Source of the DNA: Scolanthus callimorphus
Lineage: Eukaryota; Cnidaria; Anthozoa; Actiniaria; Edwardsiidae
Direction of reading: 5' to 3'
Assembly: GCA_033964015.1 (NCBI GenBank)
Contig: CM066919.1
Coordinates: forward strand, 6,821,831 to 6,885,830
DNA length: 64,000 bases
Translations under genes and position numbers: made by a program
Part shown: in pieces, positions 22,130 to 33,216 of the stretch
How the letters are laid out: every line of letters begins with the position of its first letter
Position numbering within the stretch: position 1 is the first letter of the stretch
Notes under the pieces: generated by a model
Database searches by the model: none
The model's input: the letters and a program-made list of their open reading frames with translations, nothing else
What the model was told of the DNA's origin: nothing

Positions 22130-22292
22130 ACATCTCTGCATACCAGGTTACTCCTTCATCAATCGCAACCGCACCACGGACCATCACGGTAGCGTTGGCC
22201 TCTATATCGAGAATTCGATTAAATTCAAGCGTCTGGACTACTTGTTTAATCCGGACATTGAGGCCCTATGGGCGTGGCTTCGACGGACATAA
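22130..22292 (+). pseudogene. LINE endonuclease fragment
   Basis: A frame of about 53 codons reads CIPGYSFINRNRTTDHHGSV then GLYIENSIKFKRLD, matching the apurinic-endonuclease domain of L2/CR1-like elements (pattern PGY..h.R....G.V.lYi). It ends at a TAA and is not linked to an RT. It is a short relic just upstream of the BEL/Pao element. Confidence 0.55.
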
Positions 22293-22497
22293 TCAAACGA
22301 TTTTCAACATTAAATAAGCGAAAAAACAAAGAAAACAAGCAATTTTACTCACCTAAACCTCACGTTCTTGCCACAACGTGAGAATGACGAGGCGACTACG
22401 GCAGTCGGCGGCGGGAAAAAAGCGGCATTGCGTTACAGTCACGTTCGGACGCATACGTAATTACTTCCGGTCCCCGTAGCCGTCCCGAAAACCGTCG

Positions 22498-23037
22498 ATG
22501 CTAAAAGTCCCTATTGTCCAGACCACCGCTACCCCGCTATTCACAAACCCGATGACAACAACGTGTAGCTTCAAAATAGAAAAACCGAGACTGCCTTTAT
22601 TTAAAGGAGATGTAAGAGAGTACGCCACGTTCAGAGCAGATTTTAAGCACGCTGTAGAGTCGCATTATAGTAAGCGAGACGCAGTAACTTTCCTTCGCAC
22701 GTGTCTCAGAGAAAAGCCGCTTGAACTTATCAAAGGGATAGGAAGCGATTATGACGCAGCATGGAACTATCTTGATGCAATTTATGGTGATCCGAGACTT
22801 GTTTCTGATACAATTATCCAGGATATATCTTAGTTCAAATCTTTGCAAATGGGTGAAGATTCTCGGTTCTGTGAATTAGTCCATCTTGTAAATCGTAGTT
22901 ACAACACGCTAAAAGAAGTCGGTAGTCAAAATGATATGAATAACAGCCACATGCTGGCGGTGATAGAGAAAAAAATGTGCGGGGAAGATTTAAAGGTCTG
23001 GTCTCGGGAAGTTGAGCGCGATGGGAAGGTCTCATGA
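22498..23037 (+). pseudogene. BEL/Pao Gag-like N-terminal region
   Basis: The sequence contains the Pao Gag signature region (DUF1759-like): LPLFKGDVREYATFRADFKH, then FLRTCLREKPLELIKG and LDAIYGDPR. A TAG at 22,831 breaks the frame; the Gag continues in another frame (LVHLVNRSYNTLKEVG, IEKKMCGEDLKVW). Gag forms the particle that packages element RNA. Confidence 0.75.
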
Positions 23038-23780
23038 GGTGGATGACGTCAGAGATGAAATCTCGAATGAGGGCAACCGCGCCTCTACGATGCGGGTATG
23101 CACAAAGAGGAGGAGTCCATCAGATTAGCGCTGGGGAATCCGAGAAAACAAGACACAAGTGCTGGTTTTGTGAGACGTCAACACGCTGGCCAGATCAATG
23201 TACAAAATTTGCTGCCCTCAAATACAATGAGAGATTGGAAGCGGCAAAGAAGAACCACGTATGCTTCAGCTGCCTAAAACAAGCAGGGCGAAATCACTAC
23301 GCTGCTACTTGCAGCAAGCGCAAGCAATGCACTAGCGACGAGGTATGTCAGGCTTTCCACCACCCATTACTGTATAAACCACAAAGTGTAACCGTTGGGG
23401 CGACATCCAACAACAACGGGGCGATTTTGCCTATAGTAACGGCCAATATTTGCGGCCAAAATGGTATACAAAAGCAAGCAAACATCCTGATAGATTCCGG
23501 AGCCCAGATCAGCTTGATCAGACATGACACGGAAAAGATGCTAGGTCTGAAAGGAAAAGACACTCACATTACAATAACTAAAGTTGGTGGTGAAGAGGAA
23601 GGCATGAAGACACAAGTGTACAAGGTACCGATATGTACAGACGGCGGGAAGACAGTATCCGTTAAAGCAATCGGCATCCCGACAATAAGTGATGATGCGG
23701 CAGCCATAGAGATAAAGAAAATAGCAACTCTCCTAGGCTTAGAAAGGGAAAAGATACCGCCGCGGAAAAGGTCAAGTTGA
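23034..23780 (+). pseudogene. BEL/Pao zinc knuckles and aspartic protease
   Basis: Cys/His clusters (HKCWFCETSTRWPDQCTKF, HVCFSCLKQAGRNHYAATC) represent the Gag nucleocapsid-like region. The protease follows with an intact D-S-G-A signature (LIDSGAQISLI, 23,488-23,520) and a downstream hydrophobic core. The frame is open for 248 codons and runs slightly beyond the start of the next frame, so a frameshift lies near 23,780. Confidence 0.75.
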
Positions 23781-25160
23781 TTTACTCATCGGTATCGATC
23801 ACGCCCATCTGCACACAGGCCCTACTAAACAATCAGGCGAGCTGGTGGCGCGCAACACCCCAATCGGATGGGTCATATTTTGAGGCCATCCCACAAGCAC
23901 AGGGAGGGGTGGTGAAGTGTACCATATCTCCTACACAAACCCCATCGATCTCTCGGCATTCTGGAAAACAGAAAATATGGGCGTTGAAGTCAAACCGTGT
24001 ACATGCGAAGCGAGTAAATTGACACAAGTCGAAAGAGAAGAAGCGCAGGTAATCAGCAGCTCATGCGAGAGAGTAGGAAATCAGTGGCTTATCCCGTATC
24101 CATGGAAACGAGACCCAATGCTGTTACCAGATAATAAAGTAGCTGCATTAAAAAGGCTAGAATCAACCGAACGGCGATTACAGAAAAGCCCAGAACACGC
24201 TGAGGCCTACGACAGACAGATGAATGAAATGTGCGAAATGAAGTTTTCCCGAAAACTGACGGAGGAAGAAATCAAGAGTTACAACGGTCCTATTCACTAC
24301 ATAAGCCACCATGGAGTAAAACGTCCAGAGAGCGCAAGTACCCCCCTTCGCATCGTCTTCAACACATCTTCCAGTTTCCAAGGACACGTTCTAAATGAGT
24401 ACTGGATGAAAGGCCCAGACTTATTGAATGATTTGTTCGGAGTGCTACTGCGTTTTAGAGAAAGAGAATGTGCGCTAATAGGAGACCTCTCCAACATGTA
24501 CCACAGAATCCTGATTCCTGTCTCGGATCAGCACGTGCACCGGTATCTCTGGCGAGATATGGAAACCCACCGAACACCAGCCACATATGTCAAAACCGTG
24601 CTCACGTTTGGAGACAAGCCCGCACCTGCCATGGCGCAGAAAGCGCTGAGAAATAACTGCAGAGCAAAGCGAGCAAGAATTTCCCGATGCTGCCCAAGTT
24701 TTAAAGAAGAATGTTTACATGGACGATATTTGTCATTCAGAAGATACAACGGAGAAAGTGCACAATATCTCAAAGGATTCAGACCAAGTGTTGGAAAACG
24801 GAGGATTCCATGTAAAGAAATGGACTACCAGCGAGCCAACTGAAGAAATGAATGACGAAGAAGAAACAAAGCTATTCCAGCCAAAGCCAGAAGAGAAAGT
24901 CCTAGGAATCACGTGGAACAACAAGAATGATACATTAGCGTTTAAAGGCCATCCTCCAGAGGAGAAAATCCCGCTAACGAAAAGGAAGATATTAAGTCGC
25001 ATTGCGCGTATCTACGATCCAATAGGATACACCGCACCAGTTGTTATCAGAGCAAAGGTCGGATTATAGAAACTATGGCAGATGGGATATGAATGGGACC
25101 AGGAGCTAGAGCCACAGCTGGCGAAAGAATGGACAGCCCTTTTCGAAGAGTTGGAAGGGA
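23777..25160 (+). pseudogene. BEL/Pao reverse transcriptase, two frames
   Basis: Pao RT blocks are visible: WLIPYPWKRDPMLLPDN, LRIVFNTSSSFQGHVLNEYW, the catalytic GDLSNMYHRILIP, and, after a frameshift near 24,700, YMDDICHS (24,716-24,739). The thumb (GFHVKKW, VLGITWN, ILSRIARIYDPIGYTAP) follows, then a TAG at 25,066. Coding resemblance ends at ELEGI, before RNase H. Confidence 0.8.
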
Positions 25161-25615
25161 TTTTGCTTTATTTACACAGACATTTTGCTTTGAAATCAAG
25201 AAATAATCATAGTCATTTTTTTAAACCTTGTACCAATATTATAGGCATCATTCGTCAAGACAGCAGCTTTTCACGTTATTGAGCCAATAGTTTCACTGAG
25301 CCAGCTTCTATGACCTTAAATCTCTCTTTGTGTGAGGTTTGCTTATTTAGAGATCCAGACTTTTCTCCGGAAAATTTACAACAAGTCAAATCGCTTTCAA
25401 ATCATAAATGGCGGCCAGCCAGAGTCTAGCAGAACACTGAACTTCTGATCACGTGACTGACAAGAGCCAATCGCAGCCTCTGGGGAGCCTCATATCGTGA
25501 CCATGGATTTTTGACGACGGAAAACAAGAAAAACGCTACCGAATTTAGTACCTCCAGCGCCGCTGCGCGCGCAGGAGGTTTCAGACATTCGCGCGGAAAT
25601 AAGCGCTTCTTTCAA

Positions 25616-26036
25616 TCTACCCTTTGTGCGCAAATTTGCATAGCCGTTGTCCGTTGCCACTTGCCATTTTTAGCTTGACAACCGATGACGCTTTGATCCC
25701 AAAAATACTTTTCTGTAAATGCTTTCCTGTAAATCTCAGCTCTGTACTCTATTCTTAACATATTGTACAAAAAATCCGAATTTAGTTAAGTCGACGCTGT
25801 TTTTATCGCTAAATCTTACTGCTGTGAATGCGTGTTCGTAATTTAAATTGCTGTGATGCGATAGCTCAACCCTTATACTTGCTCGTTATGGCCTTTTGTC
25901 TCCTTCAAAATATTAGCGATGAGCGCAGGAGTTTGATGTTCATGTTTCACTATTTTTGGGATCAAAGCGTCATCGGTTGTCAAGCTAAAAATGGCAACGG
26001 ACAATGGTTATGCAAATTTGCGCACAAAGGGTAGAG
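25616..26036. mobile_element. Foldback MITE, 85-90-bp arms
   Basis: The left arm 25,616-25,707 and right arm 25,951-26,036 are inverted complements except for a 7-bp insertion (ACTTGCC) in the left arm. They begin TCTACCCTTTGTGCGCAAAT. The 243-bp loop is non-coding. Confidence 0.85.
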
Positions 26037-27989
26037 TGTAATAATATAAACTGAAGCGTTTCGTCTTTCTAGAATTCGTGGAACGCTGATTGAAACAGAC
26101 ATTTGCTCAGAAATGAATGTTTTGATAGGAAAAACATTTGAACAAGTGTAGTTATAATTTCTTTGACTGAATTAAATGTAGCACTCTGCTGAACTTTCGA
26201 ATGTTGTCGCAAAGCTCATTGTTCCATCGTTAAAATGCGACACACGTGTGCTGCCCTGGCATAAAACCGGAAGAGAGAATTGTACTTCCGTCCTCCCCGG
26301 CGTACGGTTTTTCCGAGACGAAAATCGAGGTTTGAATTTGTGGCCCCGCGTGGGGCTTGAATTAAGCTTGATTGTGTTAGGATCACACCAGGATTTCAAA
26401 GCAATCATTCATCAATAACTCTCTCGAGTTTTGGGCGATAATTCCTAAATCTTCTATTTTTTAGAAGCGTTTTCCCAGGGCTACTCAAAGTTGTTTCATC
26501 CCTTGTCTCTTTTTACGAGGTTAGCGTCAGACGGAAGCCATTTCGTGGTAATGAGGCTCTAGTGGGCGAGTCTGGGCAGAGCATAATTAGCCAATCAGAA
26601 AAGACCAGAACGCAGGGCAAAGAAAATATATTTCCTTTCGCTTTATTCAGCGAAAATGGAAAGATTTTTATTATTTTTCTTGATTTAAACTGTAAAGGTG
26701 AGCTCCCTGTGAAGAGAGTGAAACAGTTGCCGATAATGGTTATTTCAGCAACTTCTACATCATTTGCATTTTTACTTAATAAAAATTTCAGCGAGCTTAG
26801 CGGGCATAAACAATGACCTCTAATATACTCTTTCACCAATGAAGACACTACCCTTACGCCGTTTACAAGAATAAGTGTATCTTGATGAGGAAAAGCACTC
26901 TCCCAAAAATGCCCTTTCAATGATAGGCCTGACGGGAAGTCACTATGTTTGAAAGATCCCACATAGGTAAGCGTGAGTTCGACGTTACAAACATAGATTT
27001 GGGTAGCGCTTTACGCATGAATAACTTCGTCCTTTGCGGTGTGCAGTTGCGCGCATGAATAATATAACCTTGTTGGCTCAGGAACCCATCAATAGAAGCT
27101 TTCATCTAACCTATATAGTTGAGGTAGCGTACTTCCTGGGCTCCTGACAGGCTTTGTTTACTATACCGTACGCAAAACATGTTCATCTACCCTTTCTCTG
27201 AGGCTTGATTAAATGCATTTATCAAATTCGGGCGCGCAACGAAAGAAAAATGCGAGCCCCCTTTTCTGTAAAATATTGGGGGTATAAATACGTTGGCGTA
27301 TGTCAATATATGTTAATCGTTCACTACTCGTACAAGGGGCGTCTATCTATCGTCTGGTGGCCGGACTAGGTCAATTAGTGGACGGGAGAGGTGGGATCGC
27401 GTTAATAATTATACTTATTGAGGGAGGATCACTGCATTTTTACCGTTTACCCAAAATCCTCTAACGTAAATAATCGAGGCGATAAATAATTACCGCGGTT
27501 CCTTAGCTGTGACAGAAGTAAGAAAAAAGTATTTCTGCTATTAAGAAAAGAAAAAGACATTGCATCACTCGGACAAGAGTCTATCGGATAGGTTTTTCAG
27601 AAAATATAAATTACATGGTGATTGTCACAATTTTCTTTTACCTACGACTGGGGGAGGGACACATTTTTTGTGTTAGGTTCAAGGGGAGGGTCCTAATTTT
27701 TTTTAGCCTTTATTTACCCCCGGTAAATAATGACACGTCCTTTACTGTGAATTTGCTATGATAACAATGGGCAAGTCATTTTCTTACTACTTCCACATTT
27801 TCTTTTTCTTATTGATATGAGCTTTAAAACAATGTAATAAATTGACATAACGAGCGTGTAATAAAATTGAATTGAACTGAATCAACTTACCTGCTTACAT
27901 CAAAATAAACTGTGCCCGTAACGTTCAAAAATCCATGCATGGGTTACTGGATACGTTATTTTCTTATATATGGTGCTCCGCAAAATTAC
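26037..27989. other. 1.9-kb stretch without a recognised gene
   Basis: It is largely AT-rich with purine tracts. A good donor-like CAG|GTAAGT occurs on the minus strand at 27,887-27,892, below the MAM exon, but I cannot place an exon there. Confidence 0.4.
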
Positions 27990-28219
27990 CTCAAAACATC
28001 CAGTCATATTATTACACGCGATCGTGGCATTATTCCAGGAGTCCCCTTGATCACCAGATACACTGAACTCTTTGTTACCATCCAAGTACACATTAAGCTC
28101 GCCCACGTTACTTCCATCCATGTGATAATAGAATGTCAGACATGTATTGCCAGTTACGAAGACAGACATCACCAGCCAGACTGAATTTGTTGTTCCTAAC
28201 GGAAGGTATGCATAGTATC
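27990..28219 (-). CDS. MAM domain, second coding exon
   Basis: The exon is bounded by TTCGCAG (acceptor) and GAG|GTAATT (donor). It encodes GYYAYLPLGTTNSVWL, then the hallmark MAM segment CLTFYYHMDGSNVGELNVYL, followed by SVSGDQGDSWNNATI. MAM domains are extracellular adhesion modules of about 170 residues with four conserved Cys. This exon covers the middle third and joins the exon at 29,843-29,977 exactly in phase (G|GA). The last part of the domain (usually containing a GDIAIDDI-like block) was not found downstream, so the gene may continue in an exon I missed or be truncated. Confidence 0.8.
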
Positions 28220-29733
28220 CTGCGAAGAAAGGGCAATTTTACAATGCGAATACGTCAGCCGGGACGGCGGTCAGTAGTGAAGTAGACGGCAGTTCACCGT
28301 CAAAACGACAATTGATCACAATTCAATAAAGTACGACTTCAAGCTCTCCTCATATCAACAAAATCCGCCATAAACTGTCGAAATTGTCGAACTGCCCCTT
28401 ACCTTATTTGGAAGGTCTGTAAGTATTTTTCTCCTATCTTAGGGAATGCTGCAGCAAAATTCACCAAAAATTGTAAGACGTTCGAAAAACATCGTTCTTT
28501 CCTCTTCGCCATTTTGATTTGCTTGGGCGAAAGGGCCTGGATCGAGATTTCAAAAATACCACAGGAAGCACGTTCATATTAGTAAAAAACAAAAAGAAGT
28601 TCCTGGATATGTCTTATGTTACCATTTAGCGAAATTGGCATGGTAAGTATCCGCGTCAGTTAGGGTTTTTCAGTTAGGGTGCTTCTTCGCCATTTTCGAT
28701 ATCAAAGTGTTCAGGTTTGAGCATTTATTGTACAAGTGCAAGAAAACTCGTAGTAGAATTCCTTTGCATTAAGTCAAAGTTCCTGATGGCAATGAGTCAT
28801 GTGAACAAAAACAAAGCAATGCATTATAGGCAGGGTTCGATATTCGGCAATTTCTTCATCAGTTTCGCCGGAGGACTGGCGTTTGTCCGTAATAGCGAGG
28901 TGGTGATCCGGCTGGGGACACTCATTAGGATTCTCAGTTCTATCAATCAAAACCCTCAATCCCAAATGCGGAGCTTCGGAGCCTCCGTACAATGGATGAC
29001 GAATTTAGCGCCTTCTCGTTGGCAGCAAGATTTCGTTCCGGAACTAATCCTGCAGGCAATGAGAAGACGCTAAAACAATTCGCCATCAGGAACTCTCTCT
29101 GGAGCCGTAGTTGCGTTCGAAATTATATTTCGCATTTGCTCAAAAATTTGAAGCTTGCGTCGATGTTCATTGTGGAAAATCAAAAGCACTTCCTGGCAGC
29201 AAATTTGGCAAACAAGTAGTTTTATACCGTGGGATGAATTTTGCGGTAAGAGATTTCGCTAGCCTATTTCAAAAGCCATTAAATTAATAATAATTAGAAA
29301 GCAAGTGAAACGTTTTGAATTTTCAAAGGTAAAAAAGTCGCCCGGAATATCGGCTTGTATTGGTGAATTTTCTCTAAACTTCGTATACGTATAGCCAAAG
29401 GATTAGCGCTTAGAGTCTTACTTTAAGTTTAGATCGAATTTCACGTGGAATTTTTGCTAATTAGAAACAGTGACCCCTCTGTTTCGTTGCTATGGAAACT
29501 CTGACGACGATAAATCGTGCATCATCTTGAACTTTGATCTTTCCACAACAAATGGTCAAAATATCAAATCCGTAGGTAAGTTTATTTCAGAATTGTGGTC
29601 GTCCAAAGTTGAGAGCCCAAGTTCAAGAAAAACTGTAGGCAGCCTCTTTAAATAGCAACAATCGATTCTTTTGTAGAACACTCCAAACATCGAACTTGTT
29701 GTTCACGTATACCCGAGGAACGCGCCCTGGTCT

Positions 29734-29832
29734 GTAGACTTTTTCCGCTTGTGCGGGGGTCCTGTGGTTGATCTTGAGTACTAGTTAGGGCATACAAACC
29801 ACAGGGCCCCCGCTCAAGCATAAAATGTCTAC
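29734..29832. repeat. Intronic inverted repeat (hairpin, about 36-bp arms)
   Basis: 29,734-29,769 pairs with 29,797-29,832 (GTAGACTTTTTCCGCTTGTG versus the complement of CAAGCATAAAATGTCTAC, then GCGGGGGTCCTGTGGTT). It lies 10 bp beyond the donor of the MAM exon on the minus strand, so it would form a stem right after the splice site in the pre-mRNA. Confidence 0.7.
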
Positions 29833-29842
29833 GGATGCCTAC

Positions 29843-29977
29843 CTTGGCCGTAGGTGTGATCATCTCTAGGCCCAGTCCCCTCAAAACCCGGGGGTGGAGC
29901 GAACCGCCTCCAGTTACCGTCAGTGCCATGCAGGTGATAGGAGCCGCAAAAGCCCGTTTCAAAGTTACATATGATGC
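29843..29977 (-). CDS. MAM domain, first coding exon
   Basis: The exon is flanked by TTTTTTAG (acceptor) and CAAG|GTAGGC (donor). It encodes the MAM opening ICNFETGFCGSYHLHGTDGN, then FAPPPGFEGTGP and DDHTYGQG, where CNFE...CGW/S and TGP..DHT are diagnostic. The 5' splice phase is 1, the usual module boundary for shuffled MAM domains, so upstream exons for a signal peptide or other modules are expected at higher coordinates; I could not identify them. Neighbouring 30.0-30.3 kb is repetitive. Confidence 0.8.
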
Positions 29978-29999
29978 CTAAAAAAAGAAAAAGACAATA

Positions 30000-30335
30000 G
30001 TGTTACATTTTCACTGGACCCATTGTGCTATATAAGAGGAGAGGAGACATGGCGGAGCCGATGGTGGCAATGGCAGATAAAGGGAGGGAGGGTGGGGAAA
30101 AAATGTCCGAAGGCACTGCCAGGTCCAAGGGTAAGCACAATGAGACCCACCACACCCGCCACTAACACATGGCGTCTTACATAGACGCCATCCAGGCTCT
30201 CGTTCTAAAACCAACTGACTTTGCTAATCGGTTGATATCTTATATACGCACTGCTGGGAGCCCAGTGAGAAGAGTGTTACATTCTCACTGGTCCCATTGT
30301 GCTATATAAGATATGGGGAGAGGAGACCTGGCTCC
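30000..30335. repeat. Dispersed repeat with internal duplication; partner at 51,184-51,257
   Basis: GTGTTACATT.TCACTGG.CCCATTGTGCTATATAAGA occurs at 30,000 and 30,272. Between them, TTCTAAAACCAACTGACT and GATATCTTATATACGCACTG (30,202-30,272) recur near-identically at 51,184-51,257. This indicates an interspersed element about 0.1-0.3 kb long, possibly a SINE or MITE. No tRNA-like promoter was seen. Confidence 0.65.
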
Positions 30336-30944
30336 GCTTATCCGACACTTGCATGGAGACTCTCACTATCTAACCTGATAACTCAGAACTATCCCAAAAC
30401 TATGCAATACTCAGGACTATCCTATCACTCAGAAATACCACAGAACTGAGAGCTGCCCCCTAAATTTATTTCCATAATTGTAAAATAGCCCATAATACTG
30501 AAATATTCCATAACCCTGAAATATCCAATAACTCATAACTATCTGATACACACATAAAGTAAAAATGGTAATGCAAGACTAGAACAAGCTGATAGTTAAG
30601 AAAATCAATCTTCTTTATGTCAACTCACATTTATTATTCCATGGTCATGAGGATAAACCTCCCCAAAACTCAAAAGTCCCTCCATTACTGTACATATACT
30701 GTACATATGGGACTCATCTATGAGGGTATGTGCCGATGTGTACGGGGCTGCTGGGTTTGGGGCCGCACCCTTATTGTGAACACAACAACAAAAACAGCAA
30801 AAGTCATTCATTGCCAACTGCATGAAGTGTACATAAAATTTCCAATGAACCAGGAGTGCTGAGAAGGGGGGTGCGAACCGAGAAAATAACAAACAGTAAA
30901 TGGCTATTTACTGAATATATATAGAGCTTTTATATATAGAGCTG
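30336..30944. other. Stretch without a recognised gene
   Basis: I see nothing beyond short simple repeats (30,915-30,945 contains two TATATATAGAGCT copies). Confidence 0.45.
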
Positions 30945-31530
30945 AGCAATTCTCTAGGCCATGCTTACGCCAATCCAACTGAGTAAAATAAATAACTATT
31001 TTGGAGCAGAGCAATCTCGCTTATAGGGCAAGCCTAATGCCAAACTAAGTAAGATAAATAACTGTTTTGGAGCAGAGCAATCTCGCTTATAGGCCATGCC
31101 TAAAGCCAAACTGAGTAAAATAAATAACTGTTTTGGAGCAGAGCAATCTCGCTTATAGGCCATGCCTAGTGCCAAACTGAGTAAATAAATAACTGTTTTG
31201 GAGCAGAGCAATCTCGCTTATAGGCCATGCATAATGCCAAACTGAGTAAAATAAATAACTGTTTTGGAGCAGAGCAATCTCGCTTATAGGCCATGCCTAA
31301 TGCCAAACTGAGTAAAATAAATAACTGTTTTGGAGCAGAGCAATCTCGCTTATAGGCCATGCCTAGTGCCAAACTGAGTAAATAAATTACTGTTTTGGAG
31401 CAGAGCAATCTCGCTTATAGGCCATGCATAATGCCAAACTGAGTAAAATAAATAACTGTTTTTGAGGAGAGCAATCTCGCTTATAGGCCATGCCTACTGC
31501 CAAACCAAGTGAAATAAAACACTAGAGAAG
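30945..31530. repeat. 66-bp satellite with three-unit higher-order structure
   Basis: The phrase CAATCTCGCTTATAGGCCAT begins repeats at 31,012, 31,078, 31,144, 31,209, 31,275, 31,341, 31,406 and 31,472. Unit lengths run 66, 66, 65, 66, 66, 65, 66. Variant bases (GCATAATGCC, GCCTAATGCC, GCCTAGTGCC) cycle with the same three-unit period, so the array amplified as a 197-bp trimer. Peptides read through it are artefacts. Confidence 0.85.
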
Positions 31531-31624
31531 CTGCAAATGGAATCATAAGGTGCAATTATAAAGCCCTTGAATGTTATTGCAAGGTACAGGTACATGAGTC
31601 TAAACTTAAAGTCTAAACTGTATT

Positions 31625-31822
31625 ACAGCCAAAGACGCTCAAGCGTCCCCCCCTAGAGCGCAATAATGAGTTGATTTTTGGAATATTGGATCCATTATTT
31701 GATTCAATAATGCATTCGGCTTGGGAAAACGTCTTTCAATTTGAACTTGGTTTTCGGCTTTTGATTGGACGATAAACGAGGGAGGCACTTCCATATATAG
31801 AAAAATCCACAGGAAGCTCATG
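31625..31822 (+). mobile_element. Tc1/mariner-like terminal fragment
   Basis: It matches the left end of the element at 37,213-37,734: CAAAGACGCTCAAGC, TGAGTTGATT, the CGTCTTTCAATTTGAACT block and GAAAAATCCACA.GGAGC, in order. There is no transposase coding. The fragment ends about 35 bp before the first exon of gene 1. Confidence 0.7.
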
Positions 31823-31856
31823 CATCCAGCACACAAAACACATATTCAGAAGTACT

Positions 31857-31883
31857 ATGGCGTCGTCTCACACGAGTTCGAAG
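31857..31883 (+). CDS. Gene 1, candidate first exon (9 codons)
   Basis: ATGGCGTCGTCTCACACGAG begins an open nine-codon exon (MASSHTSSK) ending at AAG|GTAAGA, a consensus donor in phase 0. The next exon with a matching phase-0 acceptor starts at 33,217. The upstream sequence is a Tc1/mariner terminus, which may supply the promoter or 5' leader. Evidence is splice signals and phase only. Confidence 0.4.
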
Positions 31884-32470
31884 GTAAGAAGTTATCAATT
31901 TAGTGAATTTTGAATCATTTCCCCTCTTCTTTTTTGTCCTTTTTGAACATTTTTCAGTGATTTCTCCGATCTTGTTTGAAACCAGAACACTATACTGGGG
32001 AAGGCCAAGTCGGAAAAGTGCTTTTCTTCGACCCCGATCCGCACGATTCACTGCTGTCATAAACCCGCCATAAAATGCCACGTGCATTTCGGTCGTATTT
32101 TTAATCTCAACCAAATTGCAACAGGATTTCCTTTCTCAACCTTTAACAAATTGCAACAGGATTTTCTTTATAATATTGTTCTTAACACCCTTTAGTGTAA
32201 CTGGGCAAAAGGGTATAAGACTTGAGCTTGGGAAAGTCAAAATTTTCATTTCTTTACCGCTTTTGGCGCGACGAAATTCGGGATCCAATGTAAGAATTCG
32301 CTTGACTATGCAGCAAAAACACTTCAACTTTGTTGGATTCAAAACCCATGTTTAGCATCATGCATTATATCTATTCTTGGTTAACCGTGACACACATAGA
32401 TCAAACTAAGAGGCTTAAATATTTTGATATTTTATTTGGTTTTAAATGTGACCTTTTGATTTTCGGAAAA

Positions 32471-32671
32471 TGTGTGGTTCCAGAAAATATCCATCCCCCC
32501 TCACGGAAGAGATTGGAAATTCCGGAATGGTGTGTGTGTGGCGGAGAGGGGTCAATTTACCTGATTTTTTTCCCATACAAATACTGTATTTTTCTTTGGA
32601 AATTCCAGAGGGGTGGTGGTCCCTTCCCAAAACTTCCATCGGGGTTAATGGATATTTTCTGGAACCACACA
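32471..32671. mobile_element. MITE family 1, 24-bp perfect terminal inverted repeats
   Basis: 32,471-32,494 and 32,648-32,671 are exact inverted complements (TGTGTGGTTCCAGAAAATAT then CCAT). The interior has a GGAAATTCC..GAGGGGTG motif on both sides. Related copies lie at 34,317-34,511, 34,600-34,690 and 37,030-37,207. The element is inside the first intron of gene 1. Confidence 0.9.
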
Positions 32672-33216
32672 ATTAAAAAAAAGTATGCTTGCCTTTCATA
32701 AGCTTATGTATTTTTATAAAAACATAACTTAAAACAGGGAAGGGTGCTTAAAATGTCTACAAAAGCAATTTTATTGCCAATATGATTTGAAATCCTTTGT
32801 TTTTATGCTTTTGCTTTTTTGGGTCTGACTGAAAGGTAACCTGGAAAGGAAAGAAACAGAGTTTGTATTCAAAATACACATGGTTATCACACTTTGGGTT
32901 ATCTTAGAGGTGACGTTAGAAACATTAGAAGTCAAGGTTATTAAATTTTGAACCCAAGAAAATACAATACTGTACCTTTGTTTAGCCATAAAAAAATACC
33001 CCCAAAAAGCCCTATGAAAACCAAACCTGAAAATTTCAGTCTCAAAGAAATACACCAGACCTCCCTGTCACTCTCTTACCAGATTATAGGCTGCCACAAT
33101 AGCTATCAAAATACATGCCATTTTGAGTTACCATGCTTAGATTCTTTTGTTGATTTTGAATGTTACAGAGAATTACATTTATGCCAACCGACCGGATTTG
33201 TTGTTTTTCTTTGTAG

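Larger units (their letters stand above)
22498..25160 (+). mobile_element. BEL/Pao retrotransposon 1, 3'-truncated and frameshifted
   Basis: Gag, protease and RT follow one another in Pao order. RNase H, integrase and both LTRs are absent, and recognisable coding stops near 25,158. Stop codons and frame changes at about 22,832, 23,036, 23,780, 24,660-24,715 and 25,068 make it non-functional. It is unrelated in detail to the minus-strand BEL/Pao element at 52-63.7 kb. Confidence 0.85.

Noticed and set aside
30996..31408. Repeated minus-strand peptide with LLSLALGMAYKRDCSAPK
   Set aside because: Translation of the 66-bp satellite; the 65-bp units break the frame.
31639..31836. 65-aa minus-strand ORF
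   Set aside because: Lies within a Tc1/mariner terminal repeat and has no homologous frame in the other copy.
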